Notes: generated by a model from the sequence alone, not told the origin. A DNA stretch of 64,000 nt from a bacterium (GCA_021372295.1 JAJFUS010000043.1:1-64000); one strand, 5' to 3'; counted from the first letter of the stretch, positions 35,076 through 45,002 are shown. Made by a program: numbers and translations.

Positions 35076-37337
35076 ATGAGTATAACTAACACCGATCCCA
35101 TCGAACCGTCGGTCTACCGTGAGATGGGGCTTAATGATGAAGAATACAAGAAAGTAACCGAGGTGCTCGGGCGGCATCCCACATATACCGAGATCGGAAT
35201 GTACGCCGTTATGTGGAGCGAGCACTGCGGATACAAATATTCCCGCCCGATCCTGCGATACTTCAGCAAGTACAAAGAGGCTATCGATGGCGAAGGTCTC
35301 GAAAACGCAGGCATTATCGACATCGGCGACGGTCTGGGCGTGTGCTTCAAGATCGAAAGCCACAATCATCCGTCAGCGGTCGAGCCATTCCAGGGTGCTG
35401 CGACGGGCGTCGGTGGAATCCTCCGCGACATCTTTACTATGGGCGCAAGGCCCGTTGCGTGTTTGAACTCACTCCGGTTCGGTAGTCTGGACGATGCTCG
35501 CACACGCTATTTATTCGAGCATGTGGTAGGCGGAATCGCGTTTTATGGCAACTGTGTAGGCGTTCCCACCGTAGGCGGCGAGGTCTATTTCGAGGACTGC
35601 TACGCGGGCAACCCCCTGCTTAACGCAATGGCTGTCGGCATTATGAAGCACGATGATGTAGCCTATGCCCGGGCGGAAGGCGTCGGTAATCCGGTGCTGC
35701 TGGTCGGATCAAGAACCGGACGCGACGGCATCCACGGTGCGACTTTCGCGTCAGTCGAACTCACCGAGGAATCCGAGAGCCGCAAGTCCAACGTGCAGAT
35801 GGGCGATCCGTTTACCGAAAAACTTCTTATCGAGGCGACTCTTGAGGCCTTGAAGACAGGCTATGTCACCGGCATTCAAGACATGGGCGCGGCCGGAATC
35901 ACTTGTTCGACCTGTGAGACCAGCGCCAAAGCCGGAACGGGCATGAAGATCGACGTGCGAAAAGTCCCGCTCCGCGAAACAGGCATGACCCCATACGAGA
36001 TTATGCTCTCGGAGTCGCAGGAGCGCATGCTCGCGATTGTCGAAAAAGGACATGAGAGCGATGTCGCGGCGGTCTTCAAGAAGTGGGGGCTGCACGCGGT
36101 TGTAGTCGGAGAGGTCACGGACGACGGCCTGGTGCATGTATATGACGGCGACGAACTGGTCGCGCAGGTTCCGGCGAAGTCCTTAGCGGACGATGCCCCG
36201 ACCTATCAGCTCAAGACCGAGGAACCCGCCTATCTGAATGACGTTCAAAACTACGACCTCTCCAGCATGCCAGAACCCGAAGATTATACTCAGGCGTTGT
36301 TTAAGCTCATCGGATCGCCATCTATTTCGAGCAAGGAGTGGGTCTATCAGCAGTATGATCATATGGTTCAGACCAACACCGCCATACTGCCCGGTTCGGA
36401 CGCGGCTGTAATCCGAATTCGCGAAACAAAGAAAGGTATAGCCGTCACGACCGACTGCAACGGCCGATATGTTTATCTCGATCCGTACGCAGGCGCGCAG
36501 ATAGCTGTCGCGGAAGCCGCAAGGAATCTGGCATGTTCGGGCGCTCGACCCATAGGCGCGACGGACTGCCTCAACTTCGGCAATCCTGAAAAGCCCGAGG
36601 CTTTCTGGCAGTTTGAGCGAGCGGTCAAGGGCGTCGCTGACGCGTGTGATTTCTTCGGAGCACCTATCGTGAGTGGCAACGTCAGTTTCTATAATGAGAC
36701 GCCCGAAATGGCGATCTACCCGACGCCTGTGATCGGTTTATTGGGTCTTCTTGATGATGTGGAGAAGCGCTGTACATCTCATTTCAAGAATCAGGGCGAT
36801 TTCATCGTGCTGATATCCGGTGCGCCTGCTGATGACGACCGCGGCGCAGGCGTATGTGAACCCGAGTCATTGGGCGGCAGCGAGTATTTGAATACGATTC
36901 ATGGCCTTGCGGTCGGGTGTCCTCCAATGCTGGACATGGAACGCGAGAAGAAAGTCCATGAAGTCGTTCTTCAGGCAATCGACAAGGAGCTTTTGAGTTC
37001 GGCTCACGACTGTGCCGATGGCGGCCTTGCTGTAACTCTTGCTGAGTCGTGTATAATAGGTAAGGTTGGTGCTGATGTGTCGCTGCTGGCGAACTGTTCG
37101 GCATCGGCTGCGCTGTTTGCCGAAAGCCAGTCGAGGATAGTCGTCTCACTGCCTGTTGACAAGCTCGGCGCATTGAGGGAGATTGTCGAAAAGATCGGTG
37201 TCGAGAGCACGGTTCTGGGCAAAGTCGGAGGCGATGCGCTCAAGATTAAAGTCAATGATGTGGCGGTAATCGATGCAAACGTGAGCAAGATGGAATCGTG
37301 CTGGCGGACAGTTATTGGAAATAAGATGGAAGCCTAA
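35076..37337 (+). CDS. purL: Phosphoribosylformylglycinamidine synthase subunit PurL
   Basis: A 753-residue short-form (Bacillus-type) PurL that performs the ATP-dependent amidation of FGAR. It has YAVMWSEHCGYKYSRPIL near residue 50, FKIESHNHPSAVEPFQGAAT, GVGGILRDIFTMGARP and, in the second half, SAHDCADGGLAVTLAESCII. It lies 8 bases after purQ, with its partners PurS and PurQ upstream. Full length, no lesions. Confidence 0.96.
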   Translation: MSITNTDPIEPSVYREMGLNDEEYKKVTEVLGRHPTYTEIGMYAVMWSEHCGYKYSRPILRYFSKYKEAIDGEGLENAGIIDIGDGLGVCFKIESHNHPSAVEPFQGAATGVGGILRDIFTMGARPVACLNSLRFGSLDDARTRYLFEHVVGGIAFYGNCVGVPTVGGEVYFEDCYAGNPLLNAMAVGIMKHDDVAYARAEGVGNPVLLVGSRTGRDGIHGATFASVELTEESESRKSNVQMGDPFTEKLLIEATLEALKTGYVTGIQDMGAAGITCSTCETSAKAGTGMKIDVRKVPLRETGMTPYEIMLSESQERMLAIVEKGHESDVAAVFKKWGLHAVVVGEVTDDGLVHVYDGDELVAQVPAKSLADDAPTYQLKTEEPAYLNDVQNYDLSSMPEPEDYTQALFKLIGSPSISSKEWVYQQYDHMVQTNTAILPGSDAAVIRIRETKKGIAVTTDCNGRYVYLDPYAGAQIAVAEAARNLACSGARPIGATDCLNFGNPEKPEAFWQFERAVKGVADACDFFGAPIVSGNVSFYNETPEMAIYPTPVIGLLGLLDDVEKRCTSHFKNQGDFIVLISGAPADDDRGAGVCEPESLGGSEYLNTIHGLAVGCPPMLDMEREKKVHEVVLQAIDKELLSSAHDCADGGLAVTLAESCIIGKVGADVSLLANCSASAALFAESQSRIVVSLPVDKLGALREIVEKIGVESTVLGKVGGDALKIKVNDVAVIDANVSKMESCWRTVIGNKMEA

Positions 37338-37401
37338 TTGGGTGATGGGTATCAGTGAGTGTATTTCCGATACCCGGCACCATAAACCAAGGAATTATAG
37401 A

Positions 37402-38832
37402 ATGATCTACCATGACAGGCCCGAAATAGCGGAAGAATGCGGAGTATTCGGCGTATACGGAAGTGGTGAAGATGTCGCCAGAATTGCGTTCTTCGGCCTA
37501 TTCTCTCTGCAACATCGAGGCCAGGAGAGCGCAGGGATAGCCACATCCGACGGCAATATCATCAGGATGCACCGCGACATGGGACTTGTCACCCAGGTCT
37601 TTCAGGAAGAGGCGCTGGTTTCGCTTAAGGGACATCTGGCAATCGGGCATACGCGATACTCCACCACCGGGTCGAGCGTACTGCGGAATGTCCAGCCGAT
37701 GCGATGCGACTGCAGTTTCGGTGAGATTGCTCTGGCTCATAACGGCGACTTAATAAACGCCTCTCAAGTCCGCTCTGAGATGGAGAACGACGGCATCGAG
37801 TTCGAGACCACAAACGACAGCGAAGTGATCGTCAAGCTGATAGCCAACTCATGCGCTAGCACCCTTGAGGACGCTATTGCCGAAGCTATGTCACGCATTC
37901 GCGGAGCTTATGCCGTGGTGGTGATGAACGGCGACAAGCTGATCGGGTTCCGTGATCCGTACGGCATCAGGCCGCTTAGTATGGGCAAACTCAACGGCAG
38001 CCATTACGTGCTTGCCTCGGAGACTTGCGCGCTGAACACAATCGGCGGTGACTTCGTGCGTGAGGTCGAGCCGGGCGAAATGATTATCATAGATTCAAAC
38101 GGCATGCGCGAACGTCAGGCGGTTCCAAAACAGGGTCAGGCGCTGTGCGTGTTCGAGTATGTGTATTTCGCTCGACCCGACAGCCGCATGTATGGCAAAA
38201 GTGTCCACGAGGCACGCAGGCGAATGGGGCACGAGCTTGCGAAAGAGCATCCGGCTCCCGGTGCGCACATTGTAATCCCGATCCCGGACACCGGAACACC
38301 CGCAGCTATCGGCCTTGCAGAAGCCTCTCGAATACCCTTCGCCGAAGGAGTCATCAAAAACCGTTACATCCACCGAACTTTTATTCAGCCTGACCAGAGA
38401 ATGCGTGATTTGGGCGTACGCATGAAGCTCTCGCCACTCAGAGAAGTTTTGGCTGGCCGGCGTGTGGTGATGGTCGATGACAGCATCGTGCGTGGCACGA
38501 CTATTGGCAAACAGATCAAACTGATGCGCGAGGCGGGTGCGGTGGAGGTTCACGTGAGAATTTCGTCGCCGCCGTACAAGCATCCTTGCTTCTACGGCAT
38601 AGACACAGCTAACCAGAACGAACTCATCGCGGCTAAGATGTCCGTGGAGGAGATCAGGCAGTATATTGGCGCCGACTCGCTGGGTTTCCTGAGCTTGGCA
38701 GGGCTGGTCCGCGCGGTAGGCGTTAAGAAAGACAAACTCTGCTGCGCATGCCTGGACGGAAAATACCCCGTCGATATCTCCAAGGAAGCGAAACTCAGCA
38801 AATTTGTATTTGAAGAACCGACGCATGCCTGA
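37402..38832 (+). CDS. purF: Amidophosphoribosyltransferase (PurF)
   Basis: A 476-residue enzyme for the first committed purine step. MIYHDRPEIAEE is a propeptide before the nucleophile Cys in CGVFGVYG, as in Bacillus-type enzymes that are processed. SLQHRGQESAGIAT and NTGDLI-like LAHNGDLINA mark the glutaminase; VVMVDDSIVRGTTIGKQIKL is the PRPP loop. Cysteines in KDKLCCACLDG near the C-terminus fit the [4Fe-4S] ligands of this type. ATG 37402 has AAGGA upstream and gives the expected propeptide length; a longer frame starting 37315 lacks support. Confidence 0.95.
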   Translation: MIYHDRPEIAEECGVFGVYGSGEDVARIAFFGLFSLQHRGQESAGIATSDGNIIRMHRDMGLVTQVFQEEALVSLKGHLAIGHTRYSTTGSSVLRNVQPMRCDCSFGEIALAHNGDLINASQVRSEMENDGIEFETTNDSEVIVKLIANSCASTLEDAIAEAMSRIRGAYAVVVMNGDKLIGFRDPYGIRPLSMGKLNGSHYVLASETCALNTIGGDFVREVEPGEMIIIDSNGMRERQAVPKQGQALCVFEYVYFARPDSRMYGKSVHEARRRMGHELAKEHPAPGAHIVIPIPDTGTPAAIGLAEASRIPFAEGVIKNRYIHRTFIQPDQRMRDLGVRMKLSPLREVLAGRRVVMVDDSIVRGTTIGKQIKLMREAGAVEVHVRISSPPYKHPCFYGIDTANQNELIAAKMSVEEIRQYIGADSLGFLSLAGLVRAVGVKKDKLCCACLDGKYPVDISKEAKLSKFVFEEPTHA

Positions 38833-38886
38833 CGACGAATTTTGGATTGACGAAAAAACGACCGGCAACTGAGGACTTGATTTTAT

Positions 38887-39924
38887 ATGACCGATGAAAG
38901 CGCAACCTACAAAGCAGCAGGTGTAGACATAGAGGCGGGTGAAGAAGCCGTTTTCCGAATGAAGGAATACGTCCATTCGACCTACAACGAAAATGTTTTG
39001 ACCGATATCGGCACGTTTGGGGGCATGTTTCGCCTGAATACGGGCGCTATGGCCGAACCCGTGCTTGTGACAAGTATCGATGGCGTGGGAACGAAAGTCA
39101 AAATCGCCGCGATGATGAACAAGTATGACACAGTGGGTATGGACATCGTCAATCACTGCATAGACGATATACTGGTACAGGGCGCAAAGCCCCTTCTATT
39201 TCTCGACTATTACGCCACAAGCAAACTGGAGCCTGCGGTGGTCGAGCAGGTGGTAAAAGGCATGTCCGAAGCGTGCCGTGAAGCGGGATGCGTGCTCATA
39301 GGCGGCGAGACTGCCGAGATGCCCGGCGTATATGTGCCCGGAGAGTTCGACATTGCGGGGTGCATCGTGGGCATTGTGGACAAGTCGAACGTCATAGACG
39401 GCTCGAAAGTCCAGCCTGGTGACGTGCTTGTCGGGATCGCATCGTCGGGGTTGCACACTAACGGCTACTCGCTGGTGCGCAAAATCCTTTTCGAGGATAA
39501 CAATTACAAGGCCGATCAGTATGTCCCGGAGCTTGGCGCAGTGCTTGGCGACGTGCTGCTGGCCCCTCACAAATGCTATCTGAAGCCTGTATCGGCAGTG
39601 ATGGAGCGATGCCCGATCCATGCGATGGCTCACATCACCGGCGGCGGGTTTTACGGCAACATTCCGCGTGTGCTTCCGAGCGATTGCCAGGTGAACGTCG
39701 AGCGGCGAAGTTGGGGGGTGCCGCCGATCTTCCAATTGCTCCAGGACAAGGCCGGGATCGAACCGATGGAGATGCATCGCACGTTCAATATGGGCATCGG
39801 AATGGTGCTGATCGTCGCAAAAGAGCATGGGATTGAAGTCGTTCAGATGCTTGAAGAGATGGGCGAGTCTGCATGGATCATCGGCGAGGTGCGCCATGGC
39901 GGCCGAGAGGTCAACGTAATATGA
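38887..39924 (+). CDS. purM: Phosphoribosylformylglycinamidine cyclo-ligase (PurM)
   Basis: A 345-residue AIR synthetase that closes the imidazole ring. TYKAAGVDIEAGEEAVFRMK at the start, TSIDGVGTKVKIAAMMNKYD, CVLIGGETAEMPGVYVPGEF and HITGGGFYGNIPRVLP are family hallmarks. It follows purF by 54 bases and overlaps purN by four bases (ATGA). Confidence 0.96.
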   Translation: MTDESATYKAAGVDIEAGEEAVFRMKEYVHSTYNENVLTDIGTFGGMFRLNTGAMAEPVLVTSIDGVGTKVKIAAMMNKYDTVGMDIVNHCIDDILVQGAKPLLFLDYYATSKLEPAVVEQVVKGMSEACREAGCVLIGGETAEMPGVYVPGEFDIAGCIVGIVDKSNVIDGSKVQPGDVLVGIASSGLHTNGYSLVRKILFEDNNYKADQYVPELGAVLGDVLLAPHKCYLKPVSAVMERCPIHAMAHITGGGFYGNIPRVLPSDCQVNVERRSWGVPPIFQLLQDKAGIEPMEMHRTFNMGIGMVLIVAKEHGIEVVQMLEEMGESAWIIGEVRHGGREVNVI

Positions 39925-40550
39925 CGAGAATCGCCGTGATGGTTTCAGGCGCGGGGCGCGGAAGCAACATGCAGGCGATTATTGACGGATGTAAGTCGGG
40001 CAAGATCGACGGTGAAGTGGCGCTCGTCATTGGCGTGAAAGACGACGCTCCGGCGATGGAGCGAGCGCGCAGTCAGGGCATCCAAACCATCGCGATTCCG
40101 CCCAAATCGTTCGACTCAATGCAAGATTACGATGATGCCGTCTTCAGCACGCTTCAAAACAGCAATATTGACCTTATATGCCTGGCCGGTTATATGCGGG
40201 TATTGGGTCAAAACGTTATTGACGCGTACCGAAACAGGATTATGAACGTCCATCCGGCGCTGATACCGTCGTTTTGCGGCAAGGGAATGTATGGACACCA
40301 CGTCCACGAGGCCGTGATAGCGCGAGGCGTAAAATTCACAGGCGTAACCGTCCACCTGGTGGATGAGGAATACGACACCGGCCCCATCATTTTGCAGGCA
40401 GTGGTGCCGGTTGAGGAAGACGATACCCCAGATACCGTCGCCGCCCGAGTGCTCGAACACGAACACGAGACTTACACCGACGCAGTCGCATTATTCGCGC
40501 AGGGCCGCCTTAGAGTGGAAGACCGGAAAGTGAAAATTCTACCCAGTTAA
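39921..40550 (+). CDS. purN: Phosphoribosylglycinamide formyltransferase (PurN)
   Basis: A 209-residue folate-dependent GAR transformylase. It begins TRIAVMVSGAGRGSNMQAII, and has LICLAGYMRVLGQNVIDAYR, the catalytic NVHPALIPSFCGKGMYG and GVTVHLVDEEYDTGPIILQ with the Asp. It is the last gene of the purine run; purD, purE, purK, purC, purB and purH are not in the window. Confidence 0.95.
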   Translation: MTRIAVMVSGAGRGSNMQAIIDGCKSGKIDGEVALVIGVKDDAPAMERARSQGIQTIAIPPKSFDSMQDYDDAVFSTLQNSNIDLICLAGYMRVLGQNVIDAYRNRIMNVHPALIPSFCGKGMYGHHVHEAVIARGVKFTGVTVHLVDEEYDTGPIILQAVVPVEEDDTPDTVAARVLEHEHETYTDAVALFAQGRLRVEDRKVKILPS

Positions 40551-40571
40551 TCCCATCTGCGGCAAGATGCT

Positions 40572-40862
40572 TTAAGCGACTCGCTTGGTCTGAGAACTCA
40601 TTTGCTCTATCACACTGGGACCCGCAAGTTCAACCTCACAGACAATATCCCTAATCCCTGACTTTTGGCGCAAGAGCTTGATGAGCAGATGCAGTTCCTC
40701 GCCAATGTTCAAATCTTCATCGTAGCCCCTGACCTTATCGAGCGTGCCCCGAAGATAGATCACTCCATGTGTTACGTGTACATCCAGACCGCTTATATCC
40801 AGCGGGCGCTTCGAGATGTCCCGCAGAACCTCTCGAGTCATAGCCGAATCGACAAGTGACAT
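40572..40862 (-). CDS. Small BON-like domain protein
   Basis: A 96-residue protein. LDVHVTHGVIYLRGTLDKVR and SGIRDIVCEVEL match the beta-alpha-beta pattern of BON domains (a G-V-I-Y-L-R-G-T core), which bind phospholipid or act as osmotic-shock-type modules. No signal peptide is present, so it is probably cytoplasmic. Start ATG 40862 (MSLVDSAMTREV) is preferred. It converges with purN. Confidence 0.7.
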   Translation of the reverse strand: MSLVDSAMTREVLRDISKRPLDISGLDVHVTHGVIYLRGTLDKVRGYDEDLNIGEELHLLIKLLRQKSGIRDIVCEVELAGPSVIEQMSSQTKRVA

Positions 40863-41000
40863 CCTGATCGCCTCCCCCAACTAGAGATTAGAAGTTAGAT
40901 GCAAAAGTCTGATGTTACAAACTGCCATGCGTATGAGGCAGTATACCACCTTTTCCCTGAATATGGGCAACAATCCAATATGTTTATGTCCATGTTATAT

Positions 41001-41046
41001 AAAACAGGCAACATGACCGGGTAAAATCCGATCCGTTGCCTGTTTT
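41001..41046 (-). terminator. Intrinsic terminator of the propeller-protein gene
   Basis: AAAACAGGCAAC (41001-41012) pairs perfectly with GTTGCCTGTTTT (41035-41046). On the minus strand the 12-bp stem lies 18 bases after the stop of the 41064 gene and ends in TTTTATAT, a clear intrinsic terminator. Confidence 0.85.
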
Positions 41047-41063
41047 AGGTGATCGATATACTC

Positions 41064-43979
41064 TCATTCCAAGACTACTATATCGTCCTGATCTCTGGGC
41101 AGGATTGCGCGAGACGTCGAGCCGGATATTACCTCGCAAGAAGAAATGCCCGTGACCGTCACGAAGTCGCCCACACCGGGTTCCGTCAGCGAATTCGATA
41201 TTACTTTCACATACGTGCCGGGTTTGGCTTCGATATAGAAATAAGTCGAGGTCGCGGATGTGACTGGACCCCATGTTTTTACCAGCAGGCCGATATTGTT
41301 CGGGCCATTGGCTCCCGTGATTCCAGGCGTGTAGTCGTTGAGGTCGCTGCCTCCAAGGAAGTCTCCACGCATCCCAAGCGGCCCTGGAGGATCGCTGGCG
41401 ACACCCATTTCGTATGCTTCCGTGCAGTTGATCTGTCTTTCACCATCGGATATTGTGATCGCGCCGACCACGTCTATAAGGCTATCACGCGTCACCGACA
41501 TATCCGAAACAACTCTGATTCCACTGGCTCTGTTCATATCTTCAATGTAAAAGTAGCCTGAAAAGACCGCCGTCACAATCTTGTCGGCGAGCGCGACAGT
41601 TGTGCCTGTAGGAAGAGACCTTGCCTGGGCAATGGAATCGACTTCCTTCACCGACCGATCCAGAAGCGTCACGCAACAGGCGCAGTTCGAGTGGTTAAAC
41701 AAGCGGGAATAAGTCAGTATGCCTTCGCCGCCGGAGAAAAACACAGCGGGAAACAGCTGTGGCTTCAAATCGGATACGAGTGCAATTGTCGGCGACGACG
41801 ACACCGTTCCGTTGTAGGACACAGTCGTGTAGTAAACGTCCGAGTTGGTCGAGTCGGACGACCTATAGTCTTCCCACACGACTCTGTAACCCGTTCCGTC
41901 CCAGCATGCGCTCGGATGCAACTTGATCTTGGAACCGCTGTCGATCGCAATGCCCGAACTGTCAATCAAAGCGCCGGCGGTCGATACGCGGCATCCCGAG
42001 ATTTGATAGTAATCGGACCAAACAACAAAATAGCATCCGCCGCCATAACAGATATTCGGCCCGGTCTGGTAATAAGACAGTTTGGGAAGCGCAACACCAC
42101 TTGAGTCCTTTACCACCGCCGCGGAGGTAACTCTGGTTCCGTATATAAGCGGGTAGGATAAATTTCGATAGTCTTCCCAGACCACGAAATAGTCTGTGCC
42201 GTTAGAGGCCGCCTTGGGATTGTACTGACAACCCGTTGCGGGGCTGATCGCCGGAGACGTAGCCGTAACCGTGCCGCTCGACGAAACAATCGCGCCATAG
42301 ATGTCGGTATAGTAGGTCGGCGATACGGCGGATCGTGAGTCTTCCCACACAACAAGGAAATTGCTGCCGTTTGACGCAACGCTTGGCATTGCTTGATCCT
42401 CTGTAGCTGCGGAAATTGTAATGGGCGATGTGCTGAGCAAATTGAGATCGGAATTGAGGAACCAGCCTCGGATATCCCATTCGGTTGCCGAATAGCTTTC
42501 GTTGCCCGACCACACCACCAGATATTTCGACCCGTTCCATGCAATCGACGGCTCGACCTGATCGCCAGAGTATGTGGATGTGATGTTGACCGGAGTCTCA
42601 TTCAAAGGTTCGCCGGAATAAGAAAGTCTGGCTGCCATAATGTCTTTGCTGCCATTTGCGGTTTGAGACCAGACCACTGCGTATTCGCTGCCGTTGTCTA
42701 CAACAGAGTAGTTGTCTTCATCGTCCAAAGCCATCGAGGTAGTGACACCTGCCGGACTCGCGACGCTGCCGCTGTCGGTGACAAGTGTCGAGAGTACATC
42801 GGTGTCGGTTACACTTAAGCTGTTCCAACCTGCAACAAAATCACCATCTAAACCGTCAACACAGCCACAAGTGGAACCCGCCATGCCGGAATAAATCGTC
42901 AGGCTGGTGGAGTCGAGCACTGAACCGCTGCTGCTGATCCTGGCTCCTCTGAGCAATCTCGATGTACCGTTCCTCCAGACTGCGAGAAGTCTGTTGCCGT
43001 CGTAGCCGACAGCCGGGAGTTCACCTCCGCCCGATTCCGTCGATATGGCGATACCGCCTTTGTCGGATATGACCGCCGCCGATGTTACGCGTGTGCCGTA
43101 TACGTCGGAATCAGTCGTACTGTTTCTGTAATCCTCCCAAACGACAAAACATGTGTTGCCCATTGTGCAGATACTTGGGCTTAACTGTATGCCTGGCGCG
43201 CCCGTTGTGCTTGACGATGACGTGCATGATACCAGGATGTCCGACGCCATACGCACACCGAGTTTGGATACGCGACAGCCATATATATCGGTGTCTGTGG
43301 AGGCGTAGTTACGATAATCGCGCCATACCACGAAATAGGTCGTTCCATTGTAGGCCACATCAGGAGCTTGCTCGTTGTCACTGCGGGTTGATATTCCGTA
43401 TATACTGCCCAGAGTGCCATTGACGTTGACCTTGCAGCCGTATATATCCTCTGATGAGCCTTTCGTGTCTTGCCAGACCACCAACCATCCGCTGGACTCT
43501 CCCGCGACCTTGGGGTAGAATTGACCACCGGTGCTTCCTGAAATCAGGAAACCTTCGGTGTCGAGCACTTCACCATCCGGCCGCACTCTCGCGCCGTATA
43601 TGTGCTGAAGCGAACCGCGCTTGTCGCCCCAGACCACAAGGTATTCGGTGCCGTTCCACGCGACGTCAGGCGTCACCTGTTTACCGCTATATGAACACAC
43701 CGATATGCCCAGTGTGTCCAGCACCTCACCGTCAGCGCTGATCCTGCAGGCGAATATGTCCGCATCGTCGCCTCGCGAGTCAGACCAAACCATCAAATAG
43801 CCGTTTGAGCCTGCCGCAACGCTGGCTGAGACTTGGTTGCCGGGCGCGGCTCCGAAAGTAGGACAAATTGGCGTTTCCGTGCCCACTACAGGAATATCGG
43901 CGAAGGCAGGCGTCAGCGCAGCGACGATAGTTGCAAACATGACAATAAAGGCTTCATTTACAATGCGTAATCGGTTCAT
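41064..43979 (-). CDS. Large secreted 14-repeat beta-propeller protein with C-terminal OB-like domain
   Basis: A 971-residue secreted protein. After a signal peptide (NRLRIVNEAFIVMFATIVAA...PAFA) come about 14 repeats of 50-65 residues with the pattern P-x-V-A-x-N-G-x-x-Y-x-V-V-W-x-D-x-R...D-I-Y-G-x-R-V (for example VAWNGTEYLVVWGDKRG). Fourteen repeats suit two seven-bladed propellers. The last 200 residues (from about 790) are an OB-like domain with NNIGLLVKTWGPVTSATSTY, resembling the C-terminus of the beta-helix protein at 360-4307. ATG 43979 has GGAGGA 11 bases upstream. Function unknown; probably surface or extracellular binding. Confidence 0.82.
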   Translation of the reverse strand: MNRLRIVNEAFIVMFATIVAALTPAFADIPVVGTETPICPTFGAAPGNQVSASVAAGSNGYLMVWSDSRGDDADIFACRISADGEVLDTLGISVCSYSGKQVTPDVAWNGTEYLVVWGDKRGSLQHIYGARVRPDGEVLDTEGFLISGSTGGQFYPKVAGESSGWLVVWQDTKGSSEDIYGCKVNVNGTLGSIYGISTRSDNEQAPDVAYNGTTYFVVWRDYRNYASTDTDIYGCRVSKLGVRMASDILVSCTSSSSTTGAPGIQLSPSICTMGNTCFVVWEDYRNSTTDSDVYGTRVTSAAVISDKGGIAISTESGGGELPAVGYDGNRLLAVWRNGTSRLLRGARISSSGSVLDSTSLTIYSGMAGSTCGCVDGLDGDFVAGWNSLSVTDTDVLSTLVTDSGSVASPAGVTTSMALDDEDNYSVVDNGSEYAVVWSQTANGSKDIMAARLSYSGEPLNETPVNITSTYSGDQVEPSIAWNGSKYLVVWSGNESYSATEWDIRGWFLNSDLNLLSTSPITISAATEDQAMPSVASNGSNFLVVWEDSRSAVSPTYYTDIYGAIVSSSGTVTATSPAISPATGCQYNPKAASNGTDYFVVWEDYRNLSYPLIYGTRVTSAAVVKDSSGVALPKLSYYQTGPNICYGGGCYFVVWSDYYQISGCRVSTAGALIDSSGIAIDSGSKIKLHPSACWDGTGYRVVWEDYRSSDSTNSDVYYTTVSYNGTVSSSPTIALVSDLKPQLFPAVFFSGGEGILTYSRLFNHSNCACCVTLLDRSVKEVDSIAQARSLPTGTTVALADKIVTAVFSGYFYIEDMNRASGIRVVSDMSVTRDSLIDVVGAITISDGERQINCTEAYEMGVASDPPGPLGMRGDFLGGSDLNDYTPGITGANGPNNIGLLVKTWGPVTSATSTYFYIEAKPGTYVKVISNSLTEPGVGDFVTVTGISSCEVISGSTSRAILPRDQDDIVVLE

Positions 43980-44158
43980 GACGAGAGTCGTCCTCCTTGG
44001 CTGGCTCTGCACTAGAGCGCGTATATGTGCGTCCGGCTGCCAAATTTACATACACGAGTATACCCGTCTGCTCGCCAGAAAAACCTTGTGCTTGAAAGTA
44101 TTTTACCAAGGTAGAGTTTGTAATTATAATACGTCATATTGGCCAGCTCAGGCGATTT

Positions 44159-44175
44159 CTGGCACGTATCTTGCA
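44159..44175 (+). promoter_or_regulatory. Sigma-54 (RpoN) promoter of the PEP-CTERM gene
   Basis: CTGGCACGTATCTTGCA matches the sigma-54 consensus YTGGCACGRNNNTTGCW in all fixed positions except R (T here), with correct -24/-12 spacing. It lies about 113 bases upstream of the PEP-CTERM gene start. PEP-CTERM genes in other bacteria are known to depend on RpoN and PrsK/PrsR. Activator sites were not identified. Confidence 0.75.
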
Positions 44176-44287
44176 CGTGAAGAGTCGTATGAGACCGACT
44201 TGTGACAGATACATTCGCTTATTGATGTGCCAGCACAAAGTAGTTTAAAAATCGGACAGCTCAGCAGCTAAAGGAGGGCGGAGTCTG

Positions 44288-44794
44288 ATGCGAGCGTTTT
44301 TGATCGCCGCGATACTCGTTGCCTGTTGCATTCCTGCATGGTGCGTGCAGGAATACAGCGCGCTTGTCGTGGGAGCACCAGTCGACATAGCGAATCCCAC
44401 GTCGTGGATTTACACGTTGACCAATACCAGCTCCAGTTCGAGCTTTACAGTATGGCTTCTGGCCATAGAAATAGACGAGGGAACGGATGTCACAAACATT
44501 CATTCTCCAAGCGGGTGGTCATGCGACTGGAGCGTGCCGCATTTCATAAACTGGATGTATGTCTCAGGCGAACTGCCTGCAGGAGAGTCTCTATCCGGGT
44601 TCCAGGCTGATTATAGTCGGGAGCCGGAGTTACAGTCATGGACAGTGATGTTCAACAATACGGACAATCCGGGCGAGACGCCAACGGACTTCGGCACAGT
44701 ATCGTTGTTGTCGGTACCGGAACCGTCGAGCATTGTGGCTCTTCTAGTAGGAGTCACGGCTCTTTGCGGTCGGAAAAGAAGGAAGCATTCCTGA
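44288..44794 (+). CDS. PEP-CTERM sorting-domain protein
   Basis: A 168-residue exported protein. The signal peptide (MRAFLIAAILVACCIPAWC) is followed by a Ser/Thr-rich beta domain (ANPTSWIYTLTNTSSSSSFT) and the C-terminal tripartite sorting signal VPEPSSIVALLVGVTALCGR with a basic RKRRK tail. Exosortase (not in this window) would cleave it and anchor it at the cell surface or in extracellular polysaccharide. AAAGGAGGGCGGAG precedes ATG 44288. A consensus sigma-54 promoter lies upstream and a terminator just downstream, so it is a monocistronic unit. Confidence 0.9.
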   Translation: MRAFLIAAILVACCIPAWCVQEYSALVVGAPVDIANPTSWIYTLTNTSSSSSFTVWLLAIEIDEGTDVTNIHSPSGWSCDWSVPHFINWMYVSGELPAGESLSGFQADYSREPELQSWTVMFNNTDNPGETPTDFGTVSLLSVPEPSSIVALLVGVTALCGRKRRKHS

Positions 44795-44809
44795 TACCGT
44801 AGCTTGTTC

Positions 44810-44838
44810 GACAGCCCGACAATTCACGCCGGGCTGTC
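44810..44838 (+). terminator. Terminator after the PEP-CTERM gene
   Basis: GACAGCCCG (44810-44818) pairs with CGGGCTGTC (44830-44838), a perfect 9-bp stem with an 11-base loop, followed by GTGTTT. It lies 15 bases after the stop. Confidence 0.7.
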
Positions 44839-45002
44839 GTGTTTAGCAGTTATTCGTTCCATATCCACTGCGGGCAGAACTCTTCGTCGACGATTCCTCA
44901 ATAGATGTCACAAATCTACCAAACACGGCGTTCAGATTCCTATACCTTTACCCGTTCGATGGCATAAACTGACTGCGTAGGTCAGCATTGGAGGGCAAAG
45001 CT

